Positions 22,780-35,080 of a DNA stretch of 64,000 nt are shown piece after piece (the stretch's first letter is position 1; each line of letters starts with the position of its first letter). A model generated the notes under the pieces. It saw nothing but the letters and a program-made list of their open reading frames with translations, was not told the origin of the DNA and did no database searches. Made by a program: the position numbers and the translations under genes. Source of the DNA: Myotis daubentonii (Eukaryota > Chordata > Mammalia > Chiroptera > Vespertilionidae); the NCBI RefSeq assembly GCF_963259705.1, contig NC_081840.1:115929074-115993073 (forward strand), in the 5' to 3' direction.

Positions 22780-23690
22780 ATATGGTTATACTGTTTTCCT
22801 AGTAGTGTGTAACAAATTACCACCCAGGCAGCTTATTGGAACAACACACATTTATCAGTTTAAAGTTCTGTAAGTCACAGGTTTAAGTTTAGGTGGGCTC
22901 ACTGGATTTTCTGCTTACAAAGGCAAAATCAAGGTGTTGCTGGGCAGGGCTGACTTCTTATCTGGAGGTTCTTAGGAGGAATCTGTTTTCAAGTTGTTGG
23001 CAGCATTTGGTTACTTGTGGTTGTAGGTCTGAGGTTCCAGTTTCCTTGCTGGATATCAGTCAGGGATGCATCCTCAGCTCCTTGAGGTCCCTTCATCTTT
23101 AGAGCAGCAACTGTGCATCAAGTCCTTCTCATACTTTAAATATCTTTTGACTCCCTCTTCTACCTTCCTCTCTTTCACCAGCAAGACAAGTCTCTTTGCT
23201 TTTAAAGTCTTAAGGAATTTAATGAGACCCATTTGAATACTCTTCCTTTTAAAAAGTTCCAGTGACATCCTCTATAATAAAACCCTGATATGCAAATGGA
23301 CCAAATGGTAGAACAACCGGTTGCTATGATGCACACTGACTACCAGGGGGCAGGCGCTCAATGCAGGAGCTGTCCCTTGGTGGTCAGTGCATTCCCACAG
23401 AGGGAGCACCATTCATCCAGAAGCCGGGCTCATGGCTGGTGAGTGCAGCGGTGGCAGTGGGAGCCTCTCCCACCTCCACTGCAAGCAGGTGGTAAGGAGC
23501 TAGGGGTCCCAGAATGCGAGAGGGTGCAGGCAGGGCTGAATTTCATGCACCGGGCCTCTAGTGTAATATAACAGCCATGAAGCAATTATCTCCTCATAGC
23601 CACAGGCTCCCATGATTAGGATATGGAATTTTAAGGGCTATTTCTAGAAATTCTGCCTACCACCATGATTTTGTAATTTTGAGGAAGGAG
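22780..23690. repeat. Old eutherian interspersed repeat, split by a Helitron
   Basis: The stretch with TGTAACAAATTACCACCCAG and the following text resembles a widespread placental repeat, but I cannot fix the family. It is diverged and interrupted at 23268-23561. Confidence 0.45.
23268..23561 (+). mobile_element. Short non-autonomous Helitron
   Basis: Starts TCCTCTATAATAAAACCC and ends TGAATTTCATGCACCGGG then CTAG. Only 294 bp. Internally deleted relative to longer N1-like copies. Confidence 0.85.
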
Positions 23691-24510
23691 GAACAAAAGA
23701 TTAATTTAAAATTTTATCTTCCTGTATTTCTCTCTTTGCTTTTCTTCCTATTCAGTCAAGTTTTCTGTCTTCTTCCTGTTGTCTCAGTGTAGAGGTACAA
23801 CTAGTTGGAAAGCAGAATATGACTATGATTCTTCCTGGCATTTATTTTGAAAAACATTAGCCCAAGAGAGGGTAGAAGTTGCCTAGATATAAGAAAATCT
23901 GTCCCCAAATACACAGTAGCATGGTATTCCCTATGTTAGAGAGTCCCCTTGAGGAAAGGGGAGTGTGATGAGAGCAGAGAGCTGTTTCCCAGGCAATGCA
24001 GTTGGGAAGTCAGCTCAGTCCTCGAACTGGAAATGCTGCGAGATCCACCTGGGCAGAGAGGTTACTGTCAGTCTGGCGAAGAATCACCAGTGTGCCACAG
24101 AAGCATCTGCCAGTCACACACAACATGGAGCTCTAAGGACCAGAATGGTAAATATCTCAGTGATGATTTGTGTGGATTGATGAGATGACTCAGGACCTCC
24201 TTTCCTACTTACTTAGCAAACGCCTAAAGCAGGTCCCAAAACTGTGGCTGGACCCAATGATAAAGGACCTCAACAAATATAGGTTAAATAGAGAGTCAAA
24301 GTAAATTGTTTCAGAAAATAAAGTTATGCTTTTCATGTGTCTGGGTATGTGAATTTTGATTCTTACTACACGAGACCTTTCTCCTTCCTCTTTGAACAAT
24401 TTCCTCTTCTCATCTTCTCCTATTCATTGCTAACACAGGGAAGCTTTACAAACACTTGAGGATCACTAGTGTCAGGAAAACGGAAGTACTAGATGGTCAA
24501 TTCTCTAGAG
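23691..24510. other. Unassigned sequence
   Basis: No repeat or gene recognised. Two overlapping frames near 23949-24188 are short and unsupported. Confidence 0.4.
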
Positions 24511-24780
24511 CAGTGATTTTCAACCTTTTCAACTCATGGCACACAAACTACTTACTAAAATTCTGTGGCACTCCAAAAAATATATATCTTTGCTGATCTG
24601 ACAAAAAAAAAAAAACAGGTATGATTTTGATTCATTCACACAGGATGCCTATTGTTTTATTGGCTGCTGTCAAATTTTAATTTGACAGTGTTAAGGGAGC
24701 AGAGGTCAGGGCCCCTGACTAAACAGTCAGCTATTGCATGTTTTAAAAATTCTTACAACACATCAGTTGAAAAATCACTG
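24511..24780. mobile_element. Non-autonomous hAT transposon
   Basis: 270 bp with inverted ends CAGTGATTTTCAAC at the left and the near-complement at the right. An 8-bp duplication matches at seven of eight positions (CTCTAGAG / CACTAGAG). End sequence and 8-bp target fit hAT. No transposase. Confidence 0.8.
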
Positions 24781-25255
24781 CACTAGAGCAATAAAAACTA
24801 ATGAAATAAAAAGAGGTAATGCAGAAGTCATTGACTGTGAACTCTATCCTGTAATACTTGTCTGGTGCTATCTCCTTGCAGTTATCTCTTGGTTCAAAGA
24901 TGAAAGCAATTTGCTTGCATTGGGGATGCTGGAATAGATGGAGCAGGTAGTTGCAGTACATTTGTACTTGCTGGGATATTCCCCCTGGTTCTACATTTGA
25001 ACATTGGAATCTGATTTATCGGTCTTATAATCATCAGCTTTGGCTAAGTTATGCTACAGTAACAAACTACCCCCAAATCTTGATGGTTTACAGAAAAAAA
25101 GGTTTATTTCTTGCTCATCCTACCTATTTATCCCAAATTAATTGTGATTCTGCCTGTGTCAGCTTCATTGTCATATCCAAATGGAAGACATTTGGGCATC
25201 TGATCTCATGACAGGGGCACAAGAACATGACACTTAACACTTATTAGCCTCCAGG
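24781..25255. other. Unassigned, with a diverged old repeat
   Basis: About 25030-25235 contains ACAGTAACAAACTACCCCCA followed by a TTTATTTCTTGCTCAT segment, reminiscent of an old placental repeat. The rest is unassigned. Confidence 0.35.
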
Positions 25256-25860
25256 TGTTTAAATGTTTTTGAGTGTTTTTATTGAAATTGATTTCTAGTT
25301 TCATACCATTGTGATCTGAGAAGATCTTTAATATGATTTAAATCCTCTTGAACTTATATAGACTTATTTTGTGTCCTAACATGTGGACTATCTTTGAGAA
25401 TGCCCCATGTGCACTCGAGTAGAATGTATATTCTGTAGCTTTGGGATGGAATGTTCTGTAAATGTCAATTAAATTAATCTGATCTAGTGTGTCATTTAAG
25501 ATCTCTGTTTCCTTTGTTTATTTCTAAAAATATATTTTATTGACTTTTTACAGAGGAATGGAGAGGGATAGAGAGTTAGAAACATCGATGAGAGAGAAAC
25601 ATCAATCAGCTGCCTCCTGCACACCTCCTACAGGGGATGTGCCCACAACTAAGGTACATGCCCTTGACAGGAATTGAACCTGGGACCCTTCAGTCTGCAG
25701 GCCAATGCTCTATCCACAAAACCAAACCGTTTAGGGCTCCTTTGTTGACTTTTTGTCTGGAAGATCTATCCAGTGATGTCATGGGGTGTTAAAGTCCGTT
25801 CCTGTGACTTTATTACTGCCGATCTCTCCCTTAAAGTTCTCCAGAAGTCTTTTTTTGTTT
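25256..25860 (-). mobile_element. Old L1 ORF2 fragment, split by a SINE
   Basis: The reverse complement resembles L1 ORF2 (25256-25520 and 25738-25860). It continues on the far side of the HAL1 insertion near 28210-28350. Frames are broken. Confidence 0.7.
25521..25737 (-). mobile_element. Ves SINE
   Basis: Minus-strand tRNA-like head with a GTGGATAGAGCATTGGCCTG region near 25695-25730 and the Ves body with GAAACATCGATGAGAGAG. It sits in L1 and seems flanked by CCTTTGTT-like repeats. Confidence 0.85.
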
Positions 25861-28209
25861 TTTGCGTTTTGTCCCCCCATTTTTTTAAAATTAAATCTTT
25901 ATTGTTCAGATTATTACAGTTGTTCCTCTTTTTTCCTCCCATACCTCCCCTCCACCCAGTTCCCACCCCACCCTCTGCCCTTACCCCTCCCACTGTCCTC
26001 ATCCATAGGTGTATGATTTTTGTCCAGTCTCTTCCTGCACCCTCACACCCCGTCCCCCGCAAGAACTGTCAGTCAACTCCCCTTCTATGCCCCTGCTTCT
26101 ATTATATTCACCTGTTTACTCTGTTCATCAGATTTTTTATTCACTTGATTTTTAGATTTACTTCTTGATAGATGTGTATTTGTTGTTCATAATTTGTATC
26201 TTTACCTTTTTCTTCTTCTTCCTCTTCTTAAAGTACACCTTTCAGCATTTCATATAATCCTGGTTTGGTGGTGGTGAACTCCTTTAGCTTTTCCTTATCT
26301 GTGAAGCTCTTTATCTGACCTTCAATTCTGAATGATAGCTTTGCTGGATAAAGTAATCTTGGTTGTAGGTTCTTGGCATTCATTACTTTGAATATTTCTT
26401 ACCACTCGCTTCTGGCCTGCAAAGTTTCTGTTGAGAAATCAGCTGACAGTCGTATGGGTACTTTCTTGTAGGTAACTGAGTTTCTTTCTCTTGCTGCTTT
26501 TAAGATTCTCTCTTTGTCTTTTGCTCTTGGCATTTTAATTATGATGTGTCTTGGTGTGGTCCTCTTTGGATTCATTTTGTTTGGGGTTCTCTGTGCTTCC
26601 TGGACTTGTAAGTCTATTTCTTTCACCAGGTAGGGGAAGTTTTCTGTCATGATTTCTTCAAATAGGTTTTCAATATCTTGCTCTCTCTCTTCTTCTGGCA
26701 CCCCTATAATTCGAATGTTGGTGAGCTTGAAGCTGTCCCAAAGGCTCCTTACACTGTCTTCATATTTTTGGATTCTTTTTTCTTTTCTGGTTGGGTATTT
26801 TTTGCTTTTTCATATTTCAAATCTTTGACTTGATTCATGGGTTCTTCTTGTCTGCTATTGGATCTCTGTATATTATTCTTTATTTCAGTCAGTGTATGCT
26901 TAATTTCTAGTTGGTCTTTTTTCATATCCTCCAGGGTCTCACTAAATTTATCGGCGGTTTCTAGAAAATTCTTGAAAAACCTTAGAACCGTGGTTTTGAA
27001 CTCTATATCCAGTAGTTTGCTTTCCTCCATTTCTGTCATTTGTGACCTGTTTCTTTGTCTCCGCATTTTTTATGCTTCCCTGTGTTGGTAGAGTGGCTTT
27101 GTGTGCTAGGTGTCCTATAGGGCCCAGTGGCTCAGCCTCCCCTATTACCTGAGGTAGACACTCTTGGTGCACATTTTTGTGAGCTTTGTGCACAGTCTTG
27201 TTGTAGTTAAGCCTTGATTGTTGTAGGTATCACTGGGAGGAATTGACCTCCAGGCCAATTGGCTGTGAAAATCAGCTGTGTCTGCAGTGGGAGAACTTCT
27301 GTGATGAAGACACCCTTTTGGGGCAAGACTTGTTTCAGTGGGCCTTTGGTGCTCACTGAGTCTGCCCCCTGAGTGTGTCCCTTATGGATCTGAGGAGTTG
27401 TAATTGGATGGTCCCACTCTGACCACTGGGTACACTGGCTCTTGGATCTAAGGAGGTGCTAATTTAGCCTCTGCCTGAGGCTACCCATCAGGATCTATGG
27501 AGAGATCTGCAGATTCCCTTTCCTTGTTTGGGGTTTGGAGGTGTCCAAATGAAGCCCAGCTGTGAAGGAATGCAAGCTGCTGTGGGGCCTTGGGCCTTCT
27601 CTTGGAAGTTCTGGGTCTGTCTGGCCCTGCTGCAGTTTGTTAGGTAATTTTCAGATTGCAAAGGGCCAGGGCATTCATATGCAAAAGCCTCTGCCACAGC
27701 TTGGGTGGGGCGGGGTCTCAGGGAATCAGAAGGGTGAAGCAAGCAGCTATGGGTGATCCTCAGCCCTGCCTTAATGGGCCCCGCATCTCAGTGTCTTGGT
27801 AATCATTGCAAGCACCTCTGAGAGAAAGCTGCCCTCGAGTTCCGAGTTCTGCCCGCTGCCAGACAGTCCCGTTTCTCCCCGTATGAGTCTAGGTCCCCAG
27901 ACACTCACCCAGAACTGGAGTTCAGAGCAGTTGGGGGCTTGTGACTCCCTCCCAATTCAAAAAGACAGCCGCTTCCTCAGTTGCCAGCCCTTGCTGTGTG
28001 CACCTCCGTACCTCTGCACTTTACTTCTGCACCTCCTCTGAGTCTCAGTGTGCTTTTCTCTTTCCTTCTAGTTGTAGAATTTCCTCTCAGCCAGCCTTAT
28101 TGTAGTTCTGGATGATGTCCGTTTTGTCTTTTAGTTGTATTTTTGAAGTGGTTGTGCTAGGCAGCAATTTCTGGTGTTTTCCTATGCCGCCATCTTGGTT
28201 TCTCCTCCC
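25861..28209 (-). mobile_element. HAL1 (ORF1-only LINE-1 derivative), near full length
   Basis: On the minus strand: 5'UTR (about 28205-27070) beginning with a CCAAGATGGCGGCATAGG-type start, ORF1 (27066-26229), and a 3'UTR with C-rich plus-strand text running straight to an A-tail near 25890-25870. No ORF2 lies between ORF1 and the tail, the defining feature of HAL1. It is inserted in an older L1. Candidate flanking repeats CCAGAAGT-like are imperfect. Confidence 0.8.
26229..27066 (-). pseudogene. HAL1 ORF1, broken
   Basis: Starts at ATG 27064-27066. It has the same product as the open copy at 37.6-38.4 kb but with a frame break near 26710-26800 and a TAA (CAA in the other copy) at about 26399. 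ORF1p of L1 is an RNA-binding trimeric protein with coiled coil, RRM and C-terminal domains. Confidence 0.8.
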
Positions 28210-29565
28210 AGAAGTTTCTTTTTTTTTTTTTTTAAAGATACTTAGATGCTCCTATATTGGGTGCATATATGTTTACCAGGGTTATATCCTTTTGTATCAA
28301 TCCCCTTAGTGTTATGTAGTGGCCTTGTTTGTCTCTTTTTATGGCCTATGAAAATTAGATCTATGAAAGAAAAAAGAAAGATGAAAATAATAACAAATCA
28401 ATAAAGAAGAAAGATAAGAAAGATAAAGAAAAAAAAAGTGAAGTGGCATTCATCAGAGCAGTTTAGTGCCTCTTGGGAGCTCCCCTTGGACCCTGCTCTG
28501 ATGGCTGAGGCTGACTGTTCTGTCTGCCCATTCTGGGCTTCCCTGGAGGTACTTAGGTGCTAACCACTGTCAGAAACTGCCCTCCTTGGGCTCTCAGCAA
28601 CCTGTTTGAAGCTTTGTGTCTGTCTGCACAGGACTTGGCTGCGCTCTGCTGGGTGGAGATCCTTATATGCAGTCCAGTGGGACCAGCTGGAAACCTAGAG
28701 TTCCTATCAGCTCTCCCATGAGGGGGAGGCACCAGTCAGGTTCCTGGGTTAGAGTGTCAGATGGCCTCACCCCCAAGCCAGTGACACTTCCTGATACTGT
28801 TCAAACCTCCAGACTTGGCCTCTGCTGCTGTCTCCTCTGCAAAGGTCAAGATAAAGGGTGTGGCAGACAGGGCTCCTGAGGGTGGGGCAGGCCCTATTAC
28901 TTAGGGAAGGTTTTTTTTTCCTTTTCCTGAGCTGTGGCTTTTGGAAGGGACCAGTGCTTCTCAGGAAAAGTGTCCATTTTGGTTTGGGGGAATATGATTG
29001 AAGGCAAAATTCCTGGCTGCTGCTTTTCCACGTCTCCCCACAATGCTTCCTACCCCAGCCTATCCTCAGGTCTACACCTCCCTCCCTGCACCAAAGCCTT
29101 GGGTGAGAAGCTGCAAATGAAAATCCCGTGCTCTGGGTTTAAAAAAAAATTGCAGCTTTAACTCTGACCAGCTTCAGACTCCCAGTGGCCAGTAGCCATG
29201 TTGCCTTTCATGGCTGGATGTTACATGGGCTGCTGGTCTTGGCTCTGGCTCTCTGGGCTGTGGAGCCCAGCCTGGGTTCCAGGCTTCTATCTTCTCAGGG
29301 AAATAACCCTCCTGTAGCCAAAAGTTCCCTCCTCACTCTCAGCCTTGCCACCGTTATAGCTGGGTCAGCCCTTCTCAGGACCTCGCCCTTCCTACCACTC
29401 CCAAGTTATTTTCTGTCCTTCCTTGACATACAGCTCCTCCTCGGCTGGACCTCAGTTGGTAATTCTGGGTGAATGTTGCCCAATTCAGTTTTATTTCCAG
29501 GCTAGCCCTGAGAGTAGGTATAAAAAAATGTCTGCCTATTCGGCCACCATCTTCTCCCCCTTTTT
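28210..29565 (-). mobile_element. Older L1, remainder including 5'UTR-like end
   Basis: 28210-28350 continues L1 ORF2 interrupted by HAL1. About 28440-29560 is GC-rich and ends with CGGCCACCATCTTCTCCCC, the complement of an L1-type 5' start. ORF1 and most of ORF2 are missing between, so the copy is rearranged or two L1 pieces are adjacent. Confidence 0.5.
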
Positions 29566-29588
29566 TCTTTTCTTAAAGAGAAAATGAA

Positions 29589-29812
29589 GCCCTAACCGGT
29601 TTGGCTCAGTGGATAGAGCATCGGCCTGCAGACTAAAGGGTCCCAGGTTCGATTCTGGTCAAGGGCATGTACCTTGGTTGCGGGCACATCCCCAGTGGGG
29701 AGTGTGCAGGGGGCAGCTAAATCGATGTTTCTCTCTCTTCGATGTTTCTACCTCTCTATCCCTCTCCCTTCCTCTCTGTAAAAATCAATAAAAAATATAT
29801 ATTTTTTAAAAA
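29589..29812 (+). mobile_element. Ves SINE, well preserved
   Basis: tRNA-like head with box A (TGGCTCAGTGGATAGAGC) and box B (GGTTCGATTC), then a body with CGATGTTTCTCTCTC and an AT-rich tail. Pol III internal promoter elements are present. The A-rich flanks around AGAAAATGAA look like target duplications. Confidence 0.92.
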
Positions 29813-32800
29813 GAGAGAATATGAATTTGTTTTATAATATCTTTGCAATCTTAAGGATTCACATAATTGCACATAAATTATAAATTAATTTCAACTATGA
29901 AATCTTGAGTTACACAATAACTTCACACATATCTTAAGGGAAGTTTGGCTCAGAAGGAATTATTTCAGATTGAAGGCATGAGGGAATGGATGTGAAGAGC
30001 CACAGAAAATATATAGATTTGAAATAAAAAATGAGCTAGTAGTATAATTTTAGAGCCAAAAGAACTTTGTTTACATCTCATACTAAAAATTATCAGGTAA
30101 TAAGTTTGAAGGTGTTATTTCAGGTTTATTCAAAGTCTCTTTGAAATACATAATTTCTATTATCTTCTAATATTCAAATTTTGTCACTCACATGTTATGG
30201 GACTTCTTACATTTGTTTCCCATCTAAATGCCTGAATTGTTTAGTTTTTGAAGGGAGAAATAGGTGGAGTACCTTTTCAAAACTTTCTGGCAAAAGTCTT
30301 TTAAAGAGTTAGATGAACAAGAAATATTTGATACATTTGTTTTCTTTAAACAGAAAATTTAGCTTTCTCCCTGTGAGGTAGCTGCAGAATCTGGGAGGTT
30401 TAGAGAGCATAAAACATGGGGGAAGATGATGTTCACATTTTCCAAGCCATTATGGGCTTTGTAGCTTTGTGTTTGTGAGCAACACATAGGGTATAGGGAC
30501 TCTGAGGTACCTGGGACTCCATGGCGAGGACCCATGTTCTTGGGTACATTATGTAGCCATTTCCCTGCCTTGAGGGCACTTTCCCTAAGCACCATGGGTG
30601 CAACTCTTCCTCTCCTTTCCTATTATTTCCTTCTACCTCTTTTGTTTGTCTTGTGGAAATCGCTGTCATCTCTAGTTGCTTTAAAAGGCATTCCTTCTGC
30701 TATTTTCTGCCCCCAAGGGCACTGGTTTCTGCACAGCAGCAAAACAGTTGGCTTTGAAGCTACTGTGTTCATGTGGTCTGTATGTTGCTAGCCTGCCTGA
30801 GAGAAGCTAGGATGTCTCAGATGTATATTACACGTTTGATTCTTCATTCTTCTATTTTCAATGAGTGAATGACTCTACTTTGTCATTTGATAAATATTTC
30901 TTGAAGGTGTCATAGATTAAAGTACTCCAGAAATTGAACGACACGTGTTTCCACACCAAAAACACGAATCAAACAGCATGACTTGCTTTCATTTGAGCTC
31001 TGATGAAGTCGGCTGTCTGCTTCCCAGCAGATGTTCTAGCTTTGTTGACACAGTTTTCATGATTCTTTTTCTTTGATCACCAGCTTTGACAGCCCACTCC
31101 TGGAATAAGAGAGCTCGGGAGTTTGTGTTTTTGTTGTCAGTTGTTAACCACTTGATTTGGTGATAATGTCTAGACTTTGTAAACCATTTAAGCTTGACTG
31201 CATGTCTTCATAGAGCTGTCTTGGTGCTATATCTTGTATTTTGTGTGTTTCCGGCCAGCTGCAGAAATGTTTAGTGTTACATGATTTTTGTGATTTTGAA
31301 AATGACAGTTAATAGTGGCACATTTATGAGATCCAAGATTGGGTAAATAAAACTGTTTACCTAAGTGCACGTTATGAGCCAAGTAGTACTGGTGCTGGGG
31401 AAGTTTGAAGGGCATAATGAGGTTCATGCTTCTGTGCAAAATGCGTGCAGCTATAAGATGTTGCTTTTGTGAGGCTCTAGGAAATTAAATTGCTGAGTGA
31501 CACTAAGCATTGGTAGGAATTAGATTTCTACTATGAGCCAGGAGCAGAGGGTAGGAGCGTGACTGGTGTATTTTACAATCAGTAAAACTTAACCAATGAA
31601 ACTTAGCATATCCTTCAGTTATCTCTGTAGGCAACAAACCACTCTGATAACAGCATCTGTGACTTTGACATCACAAGAAATCACAGATGTTTTTATATCA
31701 CATCACAGTTGTTGCAGATATCTCAAAATGTCATTGACACTCAATACTAAAATTAGAGGTGTTATTTGATGAACTACTTTTATAATTTAATGTGCTAATA
31801 AAGAAGCACATACATTACTGTATAACAATAAAATTTTTGATACTTGTATTTCAGTAGTTTTTTTTAATGTTGTTTATTTTACTTCATATATTTAAAAACA
31901 TCATTCTGACAAGAGGCCCCTGGCACAAAAGGTTAACAGCCCCTGCTTTGATGCCTGGTTCTTGTCAAACCAACAAAAGATTCCTCTGTCTAACCCCTTT
32001 CTTCCTTTTCCTTATTCTTCAGCATTGCCAAGGATTTTCTTTGCCTGCTTGGCCTGCAGCTATGAGCACACCTCTTCTGCAGTCCTGGTTCACTGCTGCC
32101 ATTTTCAAATTTGCAAGTATGATATGATAGGAGAAAAATAGGCATATAAAAATATAGGCCCAAGCAGTTGGAGTGATATAATCTCTGAAATCTAGAAAAT
32201 GCTAGTTAACAATGCTCAAATCAGAATGCAGTTCAAAACATCTAGTATGTATATTTAATTACTGACATCTTTTAATTCCTGACAAATCTGTAGCAGCTTG
32301 TGCCCTTTGCAAACCCTTCTAAGGGGTGGCTCCTGGAGGATGGGGCACATGATTTGTTCATCATATTCCTTACAGCACTTTCCAAGAAGCCTGGCATTTA
32401 GTAGCCTTCTTAAATTGAGTTCTAAATGAGAAACAAATGCAATTTTGCAGAGAGATTGAGAACATGCCTGTTGCTTTGATAACTGCATTAGTGGCTAACA
32501 TCTTCTTGATGTTGCTAACACCTATTGTCTTGGTAACAATAGAGTCATTAGAGGCAAGTAAAACAAAATATAATTCTACAGTGAAAGCAACAGTGACCTG
32601 CAAAATAAACATGATTGTACAGCTATGTTGGAACATTATTGAACCTATCATAGTTACCACATAACTGAAATAAATTGGTTCTACACTCGATCGACAGCCG
32701 TTCCCAGGCAGCAGCTTCTCTTCCTGAAGTAATTACAGACATTGTTTCTACTGTACAATGTCAGAACACAGTTTTATTGATATGGCTGACATAACATCAC

Positions 32801-33154
32801 CTTTGGAACTAAATAGATAACATCAGATCTAATATGACATGTTTCTCTTTTGCTTCTGTCTTAGCTGTATATTTTAATTATTAATACATTTAAGAGATGT
32901 CAAGGAAAATGGACAATTTTGTGCTGTAAAAACTCATAGAGATTTAAGAGATGCAAATGCTATTTGTATTAGTAATTTTTAAGCATTAGTTGTTTTCTGG
33001 TGAAAAATATATTGACAAAAGATACAAATATGCCCCCCACCCAACGCCCCACTATCTCACAACCTTGATTCTCTTCATTTTTACTTTCAATGAACTTAAA
33101 ACTTACAAGATACTATATACTTCATTTATGATGTGTATTGTTATTGTCAGTCTC

Positions 33155-33255
33155 TAGTAGAATGTGAGCTCCTCAAAGGCAGGAATTTTGTTAACTGATA
33201 TATACTAATACAAAATGATGCTTGGCACAGAGTAGGTGTTTAATAAATATGTGTT
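33155..33255. repeat. L2-like 3' end
   Basis: Contains TGAGCTCCTCAAAGGCAGGA and CTTGGCACAGAGTAGGTG then AATAAAT, the familiar L2/MIR-type 3' segment. Confidence 0.7.
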
Positions 33256-34894
33256 GTGTGTTAACTCTGTGGGAAAGGAAGAAACTTTCCTCTACCCTCC
33301 CAGGTTCTGTCAGATGGTCTAATAATTAGACCTACATGAGGCAGAATAACAAGAGAAAACATCAAATTTAATTACATATGTTCTCCTGGGAATCCTAGGA
33401 ACCCCACATACATAAGAGATTTAAAGACAGAAAGGGAAAGTGAGGCATATGTGACATTCTGAGCTAAGGATGAGGTAAGGTACCTTGGGGCTTCAGAGAG
33501 GAGGACAGTCATTTGGAGGTCTATAAGAGCAGATGTTCAGTAATTAGAAGTTTGCCCTGCCCTATAGATATGTCATAAAAGGTTATATATGGTGATGGCT
33601 CTTATTATGAGAAAGGCCTCCAACATACATTCTTTAAGGAAATTGTGAAAGTTTCTCATGCTCCTGCAGGGCCTTGATGCCTCTGTCAAGATAACTCACG
33701 TGCCAAAGTGGCACGCCTCGGGGGGGCCTGTTCTGAGCCTTGGGGTGATTTATATCCCTGTAGATTCACATCGCTGCCCAGGTACTTTTGAATCATTGTA
33801 ATTGAAAACTACAAACTTTAAACTTAATTTATAATTATATTAATGGTGAGTGAAACACCAAGGGGAATTTCTCATGGTCTGCTTGGGACCCAGTCACTAG
33901 TGATTATGTAATTGTGTCACTACACTAACGATTTGGTAAAATTTGTGAAATGTTAATATTGACATCTGTCTTCAATTTCTTTAGAAATGCATAGGATGAA
34001 CCAGACAGTAAGTGTGAAAAGCTTGAGCCTTTCAGTAAAATAATGAAGAACTAATTCTGAGGGATTGGCATCGTAATAGTTGAGCACAGATTGCCAAGCA
34101 TCGCAGAGATTCAGACACTGAGTACTAATGACTGATTAAATAACCATAGAGAAAGGGAGCCTGTGAAACGGAGTTTTGCTTTTGTCTTCTAGAGATTAGT
34201 GGCTTGGGCTTATTTTCTCTTTCTCAGATATGGAACTGAATTTTTAATTCTAATTGGAATTCTAATTTCTAATTTTTTATTTAAAAATTCACATTCTCAA
34301 TTGTGAATGCTTTCAGGTGTTGGAAAAAAGATGGTGGTTTCTAGGATACAGATAAAGGACCATAGGACTATTTTGGCAGGTAGAGATGTCATTTTAAATA
34401 AAATATGGGCCAGCTAATCATGACGAGTATGAATCGGTGCACTTATTCCCAGTTGCTTCGAGCAGTCACTAATTACTTCTCAGGGCAAACATGCTATTTC
34501 CTTAGACTGCAGAATCATACTAGCTCGGTTTATTTGAAAAATCTTTGCTTTTAGCACCTAGATAAGAATAAAGTATGACTTTTTTTCCTCATGGCAATAA
34601 AAAAACTAGTTGAGAAGTGGTTAGACAAATGTCATTAATTACATTTATAATAAACCCAAGAGCATAGTTAACTGGATTCAACCACAAAAAAAATTTGTGT
34701 GTACTGACACCCACATTTCTTTGGTTTATATGTCAGTTATGATAAAGAAAATAAATGAGCAAGGGAAGGAAGAAATATCTTTGATAGAGCTAAGTCTGAC
34801 CAATTGCAGAAAAGTATTAGAAATGGCACGAAGAAAATGAGGATGTGCGAGCAATCCTTAGGGTTTATTGATAGCATTTTTGACTCCATAATTA

Positions 34895-35080
34895 TACTTT
34901 AACTCATTTGATCCTAAAAATAACCCTGTGAAATCTGCATTTCCTGTATGAGAATGTGATGTTCAGAGAGGTAAGAAATTGATTTAAGCTCACTTAGTTA
35001 ATACGTATGACCCAGGTCCAAATTTTCTGATTGCAAATTCCTTATATTTTCACTACATTATGCAGCAGCTCTGAGTATAA
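34895..35080. repeat. MIR element
   Basis: Core with GTTCAGAGAGGTAAGAAATT and a following CACTTAGTTAATACG segment, matching the MIR core layout in a diverged form. Confidence 0.65.

Noticed and set aside
29602..29660. tRNA-like sequence with boxes A and B
   Set aside because: It is the head of a Ves SINE with body and tail, not a tRNA gene.
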